Origin: Plasmodium coatneyi
Taxonomy: Eukaryota > Apicomplexa > Aconoidasida > Haemosporida > Plasmodiidae
Assembly (NCBI RefSeq): GCF_001680005.1
Contig: NC_033559.1
Coordinates: forward strand, 1,364,001-1,428,000
Direction of reading: 5' to 3'
Length of the DNA: 64,000 nt
The translations under genes and the position numbers were made by a program. Under the pieces are notes generated by a model that made no database searches, had not been told where the DNA came from, and worked only from the letters and a program-made list of their open reading frames with translations. Positions 10,056 to 21,413 of this stretch are shown here, piece after piece; the first letter of the stretch is position 1; each line of letters begins with the position of its first letter.

Positions 10056-12772
10056 TTAATATTTAAATATGACACATCCGTATGACATGCCTGCTCCGAA
10101 GCCACACATGCATATGACGTCACCCCTTTTGATTTTCCCGTTGTGTATCTGTAGAGAGGTAAATGGCAAAGAGATGGTAACGAATTGGAGGAAGGACAAA
10201 CGATATAACATTCAAACATTCGCACTTGTTAACGATGCATTTATATATTGGGTTAAGCTTGATCATGCAGGACTGATATAATACACACGACGGGTTGGGG
10301 TGTACCCTGTCTGTACGTATTATTCATATTTATAAATTTTATTTTTTCCGTTTCTTTCTATTTCATACGTTTTCTGATAGGCACAAGGGGATGGAGGCGG
10401 CGGACGTGTTCGCGTGCTCGTCTAGGTTAACCAGGATCTGTTTAAAATGAGTGAAAGGGTTCGGTATGCGTGTTTATCCTGCGTATACATGACGTGGTGG
10501 TCACCATATTGCAAACGAATCGTAAAGGAAAAGAAAACGCATTCATCACCTTGGATAGGGGAATGTCCAAACTTTTTGATACAGTCTCTATAATTCGTAT
10601 GTTAGCCTGATGAAATATAAAGTAGTCAATCTGCTCCATTTTTATGTTAGCCTCTTGTGTAGCTTTTAGGACAATCTTTGGCAAATTACAAATGGTGTAC
10701 TTAAATACTTCTTTCCCATTCATATTCAATTTTCCATATTTGTTTTTATTTGGGTTTTCCAAATTGTAGTTATCGCATTCGAAGTTGATGGTTAATAGAT
10801 CATTTAGTTCGCTGTTCGATCCTAGGGAATAATCATATATGTGGTTTTCTTCATTTGGTTCTGTTCTTTGTAACACGACGGCTCCTGCAAGGGGGGTGGG
10901 GTATTTTTCATGGGGGCGTTCTTTCCAATTGGTCAGTTGTTAAATAGTGAAGGTGTTGTCGGTAGGGGTAGCCATTTTATTTTTGTTCTCCAAAATGGCT
11001 GCTTTATCCCGACACGGTGTGCAATTTAAGTGGGGTGTGTTTTTTTCCACTTCTGTGCCGTCGGAATAGTAGGGATAAATTACACACGCATGCATCACCT
11101 GCGGCGTCTCCAAATAAAACACATGTGTTGCGGTCCCTCCAGTCTACAAAGTTGCTTAGCGCGTCGCTGCCAACGATGAGGATGTTCTTATACTTGGATA
11201 AAAAGTTATACGCTGAAAGGGGGGGGGAGGGGAAATGGACACACGCAAGTGGTGATAGGAAAAATGTGAAAAAAATAAATTTATCATGTGGAAAAGTACA
11301 CTCCCTTTCTTCACTCATAAATAAGAACCCGTAGCAAAGGCGAAAACGAATCCTGAACACGCCGCCGTTAAGTCCATGTTAACGCTATTTTTGCACCCAA
11401 GCTTGTTACTAATGTTGTTTGCGTCACCGAACAAATTATGAGGTGTGGATGACGCGTTGATAATCTGCGAATAGTACACATGCACATGTTAGAAGTTCCT
11501 AATTTGGAGGAAGTTTTCATTTGCGTTATGGTTAAAATGGAAGATAGGCGTGTGAAGTCGAACAAATCGAGCAACGTATTGATGGGATGTTGCGTGGGGT
11601 GCTCTCCCTTTAGCGGAGCATACTCAGTGCACAATTACCGCGATAGACACGCAAACAGGAGCGCGGGCGCAGGTGGATAAATAAGTAAAAATGTGAGCAC
11701 ATGTTTCTATCAGCTAGAGTAGGTAACATATGCACCAACATTTAAATGCACCACGTCCATTTCGCTACAGGGAAAGCTTAAATGCGTCTACAACGAAATG
11801 GCAGCAAGATAAAAAAAAAAAAAAAAAAATAGATCAATAAAATGAACAGAATTAAATTAACTTACATCACACTAGATTCAATTGTAAAGATGCTATATAT
11901 AATGTGGAGAATGCCCCCGCGCGCCGCGCTCACGAGAAGTACATCCGACGTGTAGCCTTACCATGTCTACACTTAACGGGTTCATCGAGCAGTTTTTAAG
12001 AGCCTGATTAGCGCTTTCTATCTGCAGCATTGATATGTTTTCATTCCGTTTTAGAATCCTTCTTTTTTTAATTCCTGTTCGGGTTCTAATCCACTAAAAA
12101 GGTGTCCATAAGAAAGAGCGCGCATATTATCGCGTGTATACAGACTAAATGGGGGCTCATTTAAGCCACAAACGTTGAAACACATGAGGGGGGGCATAAT
12201 CTCTAAAGCAGATCTGTATATACATATATACATAAACGGGAGAAACGAAGCAGACACGGAAATATTACTTCGTCGCTGGTATCAATATATTTTTTTAAGT
12301 CATCATTGTGAATCTCGTTTGAGGGGTAAGCATGACCATGTCCTATTATCTTACCTCCACCTAGTGCGAAAAAAAAAAATAAATTAATAGAATAAAAAAA
12401 ACGTTAATTCTTTTTGCATGCCTATTTGGGAACAAATTTATATTCGTGCTTCGCTCAACGAGTCACTTTGGTGACTAAGTTTGTTCTTCCCGGTTGTAGA
12501 TGTGAAAGACACTTAAGAGGGGGAACGGAACCCCCCACAGACACGGTATATACACATGTGGACGCACCCATCACGGCGCCCCCTTAAAGTGTTGCCGCTC
12601 GTCTCTCACTTCTTCCTCCCGTTGCGCGCACTTTAGTTGTGTGTTGCACATTCGGGGCACTGTTCATAAAGTTGTATTTACAACTCTTATTGATTTCTAG
12701 GGTGAACAGTACAGAAATGCAGTGTGCAGAGAGAACTATAGCCATGTAGAGGAAGACTTTTCCTGCCCTCAT
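10056..12772 (-). CDS. fabH: Beta-ketoacyl-ACP synthase III (KASIII), apicoplast, eight exons
   Basis: Exons: 12772-12610, 12360-12269, 12093-11962, 11464-11329, 11212-11099, 10884-10550, 10437-10369 and 10148-10056. All are GT-AG and in phase, giving about 377 residues. Exon 1 is the bipartite leader: a hydrophobic signal (FLYMAIVLSAHCISVLFTL) followed by a basic Asn/Arg-rich transit peptide. Family motifs follow in order: DTSDEW across the exon 2/3 junction, RTGI, the catalytic Cys in LTAACSGF (about residue 165), DWRDRNTCVLFGDAAGAVV, the catalytic His in HQAN (about 304), the catalytic Asn in ANTSAAS (about 334), and C-terminal GFGAGMSYG. The Cys-His-Asn triad is complete. KASIII condenses acetyl-CoA with malonyl-ACP to start type II fatty acid synthesis in the apicoplast. 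An Asn/Lys-rich insert of about 50 residues sits in exon 6. Confidence 0.92.
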
Positions 12773-14513
12773 TTTGTCCCCACGTTGCCGTCACGTTCGT
12801 TGTATGAGTTTCTGCAGGGGTATACACTTGGCAGTCGCTCTTTTCAAGGCATGCAAACATAAATGGTGTCACTATGTGTTTTACTCACAAAATGGTGTTT
12901 TAAACAACAAAAGGAAAACAAAAAAATTGGGTGAATAGAATGTTGGAAAATTTTCAGTTAACATTTTTTTTCATAATTGATAAAGTATTTTTTTTAAAAA
13001 AAATTGGTAGATCAAAAAAATAGCACCCTCCTTTTGTGTTGACAGAAAACGTTGGAAATTTATTCTCGACGAACACATGCAGTGAAATACAAATTTGACC
13101 ACCTTTTCGTTTAAAACGTAATTTGTGCCATTTGAGTTTTTTTTTTTTTATTTCCCTATGACATCACAGGGATTGGTATAAAAAAAAAGTGAAGTCATTA
13201 AAAATACGTTGCTTGGGGTGGCTCCCCTGGAAAACAATGTATCACCTTTTAAATTATTTTCCTCTTTTGCATTCCCCCATTTGGTTCCCTTCAAATCACA
13301 TCCCTATTGTCATATGTGCCCCTTTAAGTAGAATGGAGCAAATGCAAGTTGAGGGTTCCCAAATTAGTATCCCCTCCTTTATTTTTAAAACTTGTTAGGC
13401 AGCTTGAGCCACTTGAAAAATTGCACGTCGTTTTAAAGGAGTACGTTTCTACAGGGGTTAGTGAGCATAATGACAGACCCTCCCAATGGGAAACACTTCT
13501 CCTGAACAACGCTGTCACAACGCTGTTACAACGCCATCGCAGTGCTGTGCACACACACACCAACTGCGCCGCTAAAGAAAAAAACAAAATCCCCCCGCAG
13601 AAATGCTCTTCCTGGTTCGTTAAAAAAAATACATTTTTTCACATAACAGTAACTGGGGTCTCCACGCAGGGCAAATGTGAGAAAGCCCCCTTTACCAAAA
13701 GTGAACTTAGACAAGGAAAGGTGTTCCTACTGATGGTAGCTTCGATAAGCAGAAATACAACTGTGCTGTGTGAACATGGATATACCTGCCAATTTTTCAA
13801 AGAGAAGAAAAAAAAAAAAAACACACACAAATGTATAACTGAAAGTCAGTTAAAATACGCACTCTGGTTTACCAATAACAGATATGTTTATGCGTGCTAC
13901 ACAGGAGTAATACGCCCAAAGGGTTTTCCACTTAAGTGTAACGCTAAGCACGTCATGAGAATTCAACTCATTTTGTAAGAATCAAAAAGTAGGAAATGCT
14001 TTTCACAAAAAAGGAAAGAAATGTTTGTGAATAGCCAGCAAAGATAAAATTTAAAAATAAAAAAATTAAAAAAAATTCCCTTTTCAATTCTGCGTATTTT
14101 TTTTTTTTTTTTTTTTTCTTCCGCTTTATGAAACACCAAATCGTATAGCCTATGCGTGTATCATTGTGAAGCCCACTATAAGAGTTCTCGTGGGGGTGTT
14201 TTCCAAAAAAAAGAAAAAAAAAAACAGAAGAAGAAAGGAATATAAATTGTCACTTTAAGATGAATTACTCGAAATATACAAGTCACATTTTGTGTAAATG
14301 TACGAAAAGGGGAAAGGGAAAGAAGTGAAGGGGAGGAAGAGGGAAAAAAAAAAAACATTTTACACATACAAACAAATTTTTACAAACGTACATGTGGGAG
14401 GAACACAGTTATATAATGCGAGTGGTTCCATTAGAAGTCTTACTTCCGCTTGTCCTACCTCAGGGGAAGTGAACTGAAGAGAAACACAAAAGAGATCCAA
14501 AATTTGGAAAATT
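12773..14513. other. Divergent intergenic region (fabH / TMEM65-GAF)
   Basis: The likely bidirectional upstream region of fabH (-) and the TMEM65-GAF gene (+). It carries several A/T tracts, the longest T tract at about 14099-14117. A 209-codon open frame at 13349-13978 starts at TTG, has no motif, and is treated as chance. Confidence 0.55.
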
Positions 14514-17500
14514 ATGAATGAAAGGATACTGAAGACTATTTGGAAGTGTGAGTCATCATGTCTATTAAGCAAAAATAATTTTAACGCAAGTTTTGTTTCC
14601 ACATTTAAAATATCACGATGTAGCACTTTACTTCTGGAGGGGAGAAAGAAGTTGGTGGCACTTGGCGGTGCGAATCAGCACGTCGTAGTGGGCAGGAGTA
14701 AGGAAAGGAATTATCCTCATCGGGCGAAGAATCAACTTTTGGAAGATGGAGCAGAGGGTGTCTGCACGGGGGGTGAACACAATAATAGGGGAATATGCAG
14801 TGGTGAAGGCCCGCCGTTACAAGGGACACACTACACCTTCCGCTTTGACAAGGGGGTCCAAAAGCTGCATGTTGGGCGGAACAGAGACTCCTGGAAGAAA
14901 CCGCCCGTGAGTTCGTATTCAACGGTGAGAGGGAGCAAAGATGAACGTGAGGGAGGACAACCAGGAAAAAAGGATACTGATGCGGGTGCGGTGGAGCATG
15001 CAAGTAGTGAGTCACTCGAGAAGGACGAACCGGTAACCCCCACGTGTAAGAACATGCCACATGTTGAAAAAGACAACCAGTTCAATTGCAAACGGGTGGA
15101 TGGTAATGGCGATACGCTGCAGAACGAAAGGGGAGAGCCACCGTCGGAAGATGATAGCATCGATTTGCAGAGGGGTGACTCCCACAGTAGTAGTAACGAC
15201 GGAAAAGACGAACTAACCGAGAGGCTAAAAAAAAAAAACGAACTAAAAAAAGTGTTAAACATAATATTTTGCTCATCCATTCCCATGATCGGATTCGGGT
15301 TCATGGATCAGTTTATAATGATCCGTTTGGGAGATATTTTCGATGCATCCATCGGAGTGTCCTTCGGAATATCGACCCTGTGTGCAGCTTCCTTTGGCCA
15401 ACTCTGCAGTGACACGTTTGGAATATTCTTCGGCTACGTCTTAAATTATTTATTACAAACTTATAAAGTTATCCAGCCAGCCAAATATGACGTAAAAAAT
15501 AAAGTGTACCAGCATTGCACCTTAGTGGGATCCGTCTTAGGGATTCTACTAGGTTGTGCTCTTGGTATGTTACAACTCATTTTTATCGACACAACGAAGA
15601 GTGAAAGATTGAAAAAAAAAAAAGAATTAGATTTTATATTTCAAATGGTCATGTGTGATTGTTCCAATATTTTAAACTGCGAAACGTCTACACTCTTTCT
15701 GTACGATAAAGCCAAAAACGAATTATGGAGCAAAGCCATACATGGAAGAAAAAATATCATAAAAATATCAGCCAATAGTAATGAAAAAAGTTTCAACCTA
15801 TGGGTTCTTCGAAACAAAGAAATAATTAACTGCAAGGATGTCGTAAATAATGAATTGTATAATCCTGCACATGATGAAAAATTTAATTTCAAAACGAGGA
15901 CCATTTTAGCGGCACCCATTTTAGATCGAAATAATGAGGTTGTCGGTGTCCTTATGTTCCTTAACAAGCTAAGATCCCATGGTGGATACTTTACCCGGAA
16001 TGATGAAAAGCTAGCCGAAATGATGAGCAAACATATTTCCATTTTTATGGAAAAATTCAATTATATCAGTGAGGGGGATAAAAAAATGATCATCTTCGAT
16101 AAGGAAAAGAACGCATCCCGCGAGGGGGAGGAGGAAGAAGAAGAGACAGAAGAGGAAGAGGAGGAAAATGACCCACCTGTACCCAACAACAGTTTGAACC
16201 ATAACCAAGCGGAAGGTGAATTAACGGGGGAACACACACATGAGGGGAATAAACCGCAAAGCAAACAACATGCAGTTAAAGAACGGAAAAGAAAAAGAAC
16301 CCCCAAAAAAATTTTACCATATCAAATTTCGCAAATAGAGGAAGATGATAAAATATTCGACGAAGGAAGCGAAAATGACAACATGAAGCAGTTTGGTGAG
16401 TACTATGATGGGAAGACGGAGGATGAAGAAGAGGAGGACGACGTTTATGACGATGATGAGGAAGATGACGATGAAGAGGAGGAAGACGCGGAGGTGGAAA
16501 ACCTCGCGCAGAAAGGGGAAGAAGAAGCATGTAAAGCAACCCAGCCTAGTACGGGGCCCATCGAAAAGGAGCAGACTGACCAATTGGAGGAGAAGCCCCT
16601 CGAAATAATAAACCTCTTGCCCATTTCAAAAATGGAGGAGAAGAGAAATGAACAACCAGTTAACCATTTCCTAGTGGAAGATCATTTTAACGATGGAAAG
16701 GATCATCTTACTGAGGGGAAAAATATCTCCAAGGAGTGGCAAACAAACCCAGTGGACTGCAAAGTCGAAATGATTAACCGGGGGGAAGACCAAGGTGAAC
16801 CGCATAAATTCACCATTTTGAACATAGACAAGAAGGTAACAGATCACGCGCAAAAGAAGGGCCCCTCTTTGTTTGGTAATTTCAACTCAGGGGGAGCTAC
16901 CCCTGTGACGTCCCATCCGCACACTGTTCCAGGAAGGACTACTAGTGAGAACCTCCCCGGTGAGAATAACAGGAACAGTGTTGCCAATCAGTACCTACGC
17001 ACCGACCGAAGCAACGAAGGAGAAAAGGAATCCACCCATTTTGACACATTGTCTGTTGTCCCCAATGTGGAAAACATTTTTAAAAGTCACAAAAAGGGCA
17101 ACTATAATTTTTACGAAAAAAATCCTGAGGAAAATGTTAATTTGGGGAGCAAGTGGAAGAAGCTTAGTAGAGCTTCCTTAAGCACCATGTTGAGTGATGG
17201 TGTTTCTGAAGAGGGAGCCGCCACCCCTAGTTGGGCAAATTCGGAAGTTAACTACCCCCATGTGGGGGGCGCAGATCATTACGGTAAGGACGGTGCATCT
17301 GCTTACAACGGGGGAGTTGCTCCAGATTACACCTACTACTACGACATCGAGCACACGAGCGATTACGGAAACCTATACGTGAAGGACTTCCCCCATGGGG
17401 TGGCTACGAACGCTGCGTTCGAGAATGAGCGAAAGAAGGAACAAAACGACTCCATCGAAAGTTACCACCGTGGGTATAACAGCGCCATTCTGAGCGAGAC

Positions 17501-18317
17501 CCTGTGTAGGAACTCGTCCCTCTCTGTGGCAAGCGGAATTAAGGAAGAGTCTTTCAAAAGACACAAGCAGAATTACGTGCACGCCAAGGGGGTCTTACTA
17601 AAAAAAGCAGCTCTTCTGGAGGGAACGGGAAAGATGTACAGCTCCAGTGCATACAACTCAGAAAAGTACTTTTCACACATCCACTTTGCGAAAATATTTA
17701 ATATGGTCTCTGAAAAAAAAATGAATATAAAAAATTTCAAAATTTTAAAAAATATTTACAAGTACAATTTAAGCAAAATTTTCACTAATCATTACAAGTA
17801 TATAATTGTGAAGAAGAAAAAAAAATTACGAAAGTTTTGTTACACACTTAAACATTTTGATATTTACAAAGTGGACCATTTCTGGTTTAATATATATTGC
17901 CAAAATGAGTTGAAAAAAATATTCTTCCGAAATTTACACTACATAATAGACTTACATAATACACGCATAGTAGATTTTAAGCTCATAAACAATTATATCC
18001 TTCATAAGATTTACGAAAATACCACTGTCAGCCGTCTCGCACCAAGCACATGCTACAACATTAAAATAATTGATTTTTTTTTTAAGGAAAATTTGTACCT
18101 TTTAAATAAAAGCACCATGAATGATATTATTTACAAGTATATAATTTTTTACTACTGCAGAAAGAAATTGAGGAAAAAAAACTTTAACTATTACAATTAT
18201 CAGGACATGTACATTGCGGAGAATTTTTTCGGTCAAAATACGCACACGAAGAAGGTCCCCAAAATTCTGGATGCAGATCTCGGGAAGAAGAGCGCCATAA
18301 TCACGGTGGACAGATAG
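14514..18317 (+). CDS. TMEM65-domain plus GAF-domain protein, probably mitochondrial
   Basis: One exon, 1,267 residues. The N-terminus (about 1-45) is basic and Ser/Asn-rich, like a mitochondrial presequence. Residues about 245-365 match the TMEM65 membrane domain: IPMIGFGFMDQFIMI, GISTLCAASFG, then VLGILLGCALGMLQLIF. A GAF domain follows directly at about 370-520 (SNILNCETSTLFLYD, then AAPILDRNNEVVGVLMFLNK). Next come acidic tracts at about 535-552 and 635-662, a long disordered middle, and a Lys/Tyr/Phe-rich basic C-terminus from about 1060. Human TMEM65 is a mitochondrial inner-membrane protein linked to cation exchange; GAF domains bind small ligands or act as sensors. A transporter gated by a ligand is an inference. 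The P. falciparum orthologue is, from memory, called a GAF domain protein. Confidence 0.9.
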   Translation: MNERILKTIWKCESSCLLSKNNFNASFVSTFKISRCSTLLLEGRKKLVALGGANQHVVVGRSKERNYPHRAKNQLLEDGAEGVCTGGEHNNRGICSGEGPPLQGTHYTFRFDKGVQKLHVGRNRDSWKKPPVSSYSTVRGSKDEREGGQPGKKDTDAGAVEHASSESLEKDEPVTPTCKNMPHVEKDNQFNCKRVDGNGDTLQNERGEPPSEDDSIDLQRGDSHSSSNDGKDELTERLKKKNELKKVLNIIFCSSIPMIGFGFMDQFIMIRLGDIFDASIGVSFGISTLCAASFGQLCSDTFGIFFGYVLNYLLQTYKVIQPAKYDVKNKVYQHCTLVGSVLGILLGCALGMLQLIFIDTTKSERLKKKKELDFIFQMVMCDCSNILNCETSTLFLYDKAKNELWSKAIHGRKNIIKISANSNEKSFNLWVLRNKEIINCKDVVNNELYNPAHDEKFNFKTRTILAAPILDRNNEVVGVLMFLNKLRSHGGYFTRNDEKLAEMMSKHISIFMEKFNYISEGDKKMIIFDKEKNASREGEEEEEETEEEEEENDPPVPNNSLNHNQAEGELTGEHTHEGNKPQSKQHAVKERKRKRTPKKILPYQISQIEEDDKIFDEGSENDNMKQFGEYYDGKTEDEEEEDDVYDDDEEDDDEEEEDAEVENLAQKGEEEACKATQPSTGPIEKEQTDQLEEKPLEIINLLPISKMEEKRNEQPVNHFLVEDHFNDGKDHLTEGKNISKEWQTNPVDCKVEMINRGEDQGEPHKFTILNIDKKVTDHAQKKGPSLFGNFNSGGATPVTSHPHTVPGRTTSENLPGENNRNSVANQYLRTDRSNEGEKESTHFDTLSVVPNVENIFKSHKKGNYNFYEKNPEENVNLGSKWKKLSRASLSTMLSDGVSEEGAATPSWANSEVNYPHVGGADHYGKDGASAYNGGVAPDYTYYYDIEHTSDYGNLYVKDFPHGVATNAAFENERKKEQNDSIESYHRGYNSAILSETLCRNSSLSVASGIKEESFKRHKQNYVHAKGVLLKKAALLEGTGKMYSSSAYNSEKYFSHIHFAKIFNMVSEKKMNIKNFKILKNIYKYNLSKIFTNHYKYIIVKKKKKLRKFCYTLKHFDIYKVDHFWFNIYCQNELKKIFFRNLHYIIDLHNTRIVDFKLINNYILHKIYENTTVSRLAPSTCYNIKIIDFFFKENLYLLNKSTMNDIIYKYIIFYYCRKKLRKKNFNYYNYQDMYIAENFFGQNTHTKKVPKILDADLGKKSAIITVDR

Positions 18318-19368
18318 CGGAAGCTCTGCGAAGGGTTGAAAAAAGTTTGCCCTACAAGGGGAGGCACACCTGTGCGAACGCACCGCTTCACGTTTCGGAG
18401 GATGTGTTTCCCCATTTGCCGCTCTTCCGTTTTTTTTTTTATTATTTTTTTTTGTGTAGAATCGAAGTTGCGGATGCGCACATTTTTGTAAAATATACCA
18501 GCGGGGGGAACCCATGTAGTAGGCAGGTGTAATTATGTTGCCCCCCAAATGAGCACACCTTACCTGCTCAAAAAAACAACCCTGTGTGTATGTCTACATA
18601 CCTCTTTTAAATTAATTTGTTTTCCACATATTTGTTCATAATACGTATGCATGTTTTATTTCATTTCCGTTTTGCAAAAATTTTCCCAGAATGTGCAGCT
18701 CACACGTAGTTATTACATATATTCCCAGGCATACGCGGAATTGTTAACGCTTCTGCGTTCTTTCCAAATTTGGGGGGACCCCCTCCCCCAATCCCGTTGC
18801 GTACATCTCTATGTCGCCTGGTTATCTTATGAATGGCTTGTTCCGTAGTGTTTGTTTGCCCACTTTTTTTTTTTTGTTTAGGCTGCATGGTGTATTCCCC
18901 CTTTGGGCAATTCCCTTGGGTGCATCACTTTATTTTTTTTTTTTTAATTTCCGTGCACGCTTAGAGCAATTTTAACGAGCTGCAACTTGGGCAAGAACGG
19001 ACTGCCGCTCTTCTACTGCTTCCCCGTTCCGTTCCCTTTTCTACACCGTGCAGCCGTTGCGTGTATTTTCTGCACGCACCGAAGTGGCCTCTTGGGGCGT
19101 GGGGGAACATGCCACAACTTTTTTTTTAACCGTTTTTTTTTTCCCTTTTTTGTAAAAAATTTAATTTGAGTTACATCCTAGTTGGGTACATGAAGAGGGT
19201 TCGGTCCATTGCCATCCAAGAGGAGAGAAAAAAATTTGCCAGCAACTGTGTTCTAAAAAGTGCAAAAAAGGTGCAAAGAAAGTGTAAAGAACTGCAAACG
19301 ATCGACATATGCGAGAGAGCCCCTGCGGCAAGGTCCCCTCTCATGCAGGCCGCCCCCCTCCACCAAAA
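18318..19368. other. Intergenic spacer
   Basis: Downstream of the TMEM65-GAF gene and upstream of the TBL2-like gene. It holds T tracts near 18430-18455, 18864-18876, 18931-18945 and 19119-19143. No convincing coding sequence; the short frames just before 19369 lack motifs. Confidence 0.55.
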
Positions 19369-21370
19369 ATGACGGGAATTCTAATCCTGATCAGCAGTTT
19401 CCTCATCGCGCTCACAATACTGCTAAGAGCCCTGCAGGATAAAAGTGGAAATGCCAAACCGATCCAAAGGGACAATAAAAAAGATAAGGGCAAAAGTAAA
19501 GAAGCCCCTAAACAGAAAAAACAAACAGGCAGTGGTACTACCAAAAGTTTAGACAGAAGCACTCCCCATGTTATGTTCGATAAGAACGTTGTTGCCCTCA
19601 AGGGTAATAACTACCCCGTAAGTGTATGCGTAAATGGAGAATGTGGTAGGTGGAAAAAGAACGCACTTTAGTGAAAGTCAGCAAAGATTTGTTTTTTTTC
19701 TTATCATATGTTAAGGTTTTGCATTATCACTGGGAGTTAGTCTAAGCTGTCTGTCATGGTATATTTCAGCCCCTAGTTATATCAACGCGGCTTCATTTCC
19801 ACCCCGTAGGAACCATCGCCATCAGCTGCAACAACGGTAACTTACAATTCCACAAGATCGGCAAAGATGGCTCGAACAAAATTACCCTGAGCAAAAAGCT
19901 AGACGAGGTGTACAGCTGCATAGCCATAAACGAAGAGGCAACATATCTGGCAGCGGTGAGCGAACTATACTCAACATTAAGAATTTTTAAAATAGGAAAA
20001 GTGGAACAAAGTATCAAAAGTATTTCTCTCTCCCTGGAAGGGAAAAAGGAACTACACAAGAAAGACGTGAAATTTCTGTACATTCATAAAAACTCTTTTA
20101 TAATTACCGGATCGGAGTTGGATGAGACGGAGGTAAAAATCTGGGACATGAAGGGGGACCTTTTAAAAGTCGTGAGCATCAAACAGGTTTATAATTACGA
20201 CTATGCTGTTTCGAAGATGGCTAGGTGAGCAGTTGGAATGTTCCCGAATTAGGCCACATTTGAACTCCCGCTTGTTCGTGTCCCCATTTCTACGCACTGT
20301 ATGTCCCCCCCTGCAGATTTTTTGGAGTCGCTTGCTGGTCCCCGGACATTAAAATCTTTGAGATAAAACAAAAGGAAAATAACTTTCACAGCATCGACAA
20401 GGTCATGGATTTAAAAACCAGCTCGGGCACCAAGTGCGTCTGCTTCAGCGACGACGAGGAAAAGGCATTCCTAATTGACAAAAATGGAATTCTCGCTGCG
20501 TATAATTTGAACGTGCGTTATAAGGTAAGAGAGCATTTCTATGCATGCACATGTATACATGCGTGTGTGTCACTGCCACGTGTAATTCTTTCCACTCTTT
20601 CTTGCAGCTCCAAGAGGAGTCCAAAATTTTGTACAAAAAGGATTTGAAGGAATACCATTTGGAAGATTTCTCCAGAATGTGTAAGGCCACCTCAATGCTC
20701 CCACCACCAACTATATGTCCCCCGCGCTTTACAGTTATATCACCTTTTTTTTTTCTCATAAAATAATTATTTACCCATTTTTTTCGCTAGGCCTATCGGG
20801 TGACTCCAACCACATCATCGCAACTTCTGGGTGCAATGTGCTAATTCTGAAGCAGGACGATTTGCAGGTAAGCATTGTTCGTGTTACCCCCTAAGGGAAG
20901 GAACATGCTCACAAGTTTCTGTGCGCCATTTAAAAAAGTGCACACGTCGTGAGGCGTAAAAAATAATTACCACAAAAACTGTTACTCATGCATGTAACAC
21001 CCTTCTCATTATTAGCTTGTAAACAAAATAATGGATGCCCATCAGGGGGAGATATTTGGAGTCCTACCCATGGCAGGCACATCCCGTTTTGTTACATGGG
21101 CGGTAAGTTAAGAACTCGAGCACGACGCAAAGGGCGCAGAAGGAGTGTCAAAAAACGCATATGCTAAGTGTGCATATTCGTTTATACGTGCACACTACAC
21201 GTATGCCTTCCTATGCGCAACCGCGAAGGGAAGGATCATATTTACAGGCTAAGTATAACGTGTGTGGAAGTGAACATACCCATATTTACCACTCACTGCT
21301 TGCTTTTTTCCCCCCTTTTCTGCATCAGAATGATGGCACTGTAAAGCTATGGGATACCTCCAAAAAATAA
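19369..21370 (+). CDS. TBL2-like ER-anchored WD40 protein, seven exons
   Basis: Exons: 19369-19645, 19810-20224, 20317-20524, 20608-20680, 20791-20867, 21016-21102 and 21329-21370. All are GT-AG with matching phase and give about 392 residues. The chosen ATG opens a hydrophobic anchor (MTGILILISSFLIALTILL), followed by a Lys/Gln-rich linker to about residue 70. WD-type blades follow: TIAISCNNGNLQFHKIG, an extended blade with KIWDMKGDLL, FFGVACWSPDIKIFE, CVCFSDDEEKAFLID, and a last blade ending NDGTVKLWDTSKK. The N-terminal anchor plus a single propeller is the layout of TBL2, an ER membrane protein linked to stress signalling in mammals. The TBL2 name rests on architecture; another WD40 family is possible. 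The next gene, also an ER protein, begins 43 bp after the stop. Confidence 0.82.
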
Positions 21371-21413
21371 CGCACATAACAAAAAGGAGGAAAAAAAAGA
21401 AAGACAAAAAAAA

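Noticed and set aside
13349..13978. A 209-codon open frame in the fabH/TMEM65-GAF spacer
   Set aside because: It starts at TTG, has no domain or targeting pattern, runs through a poly(A)-derived Lys tract, and overlaps open frames on the other strand.
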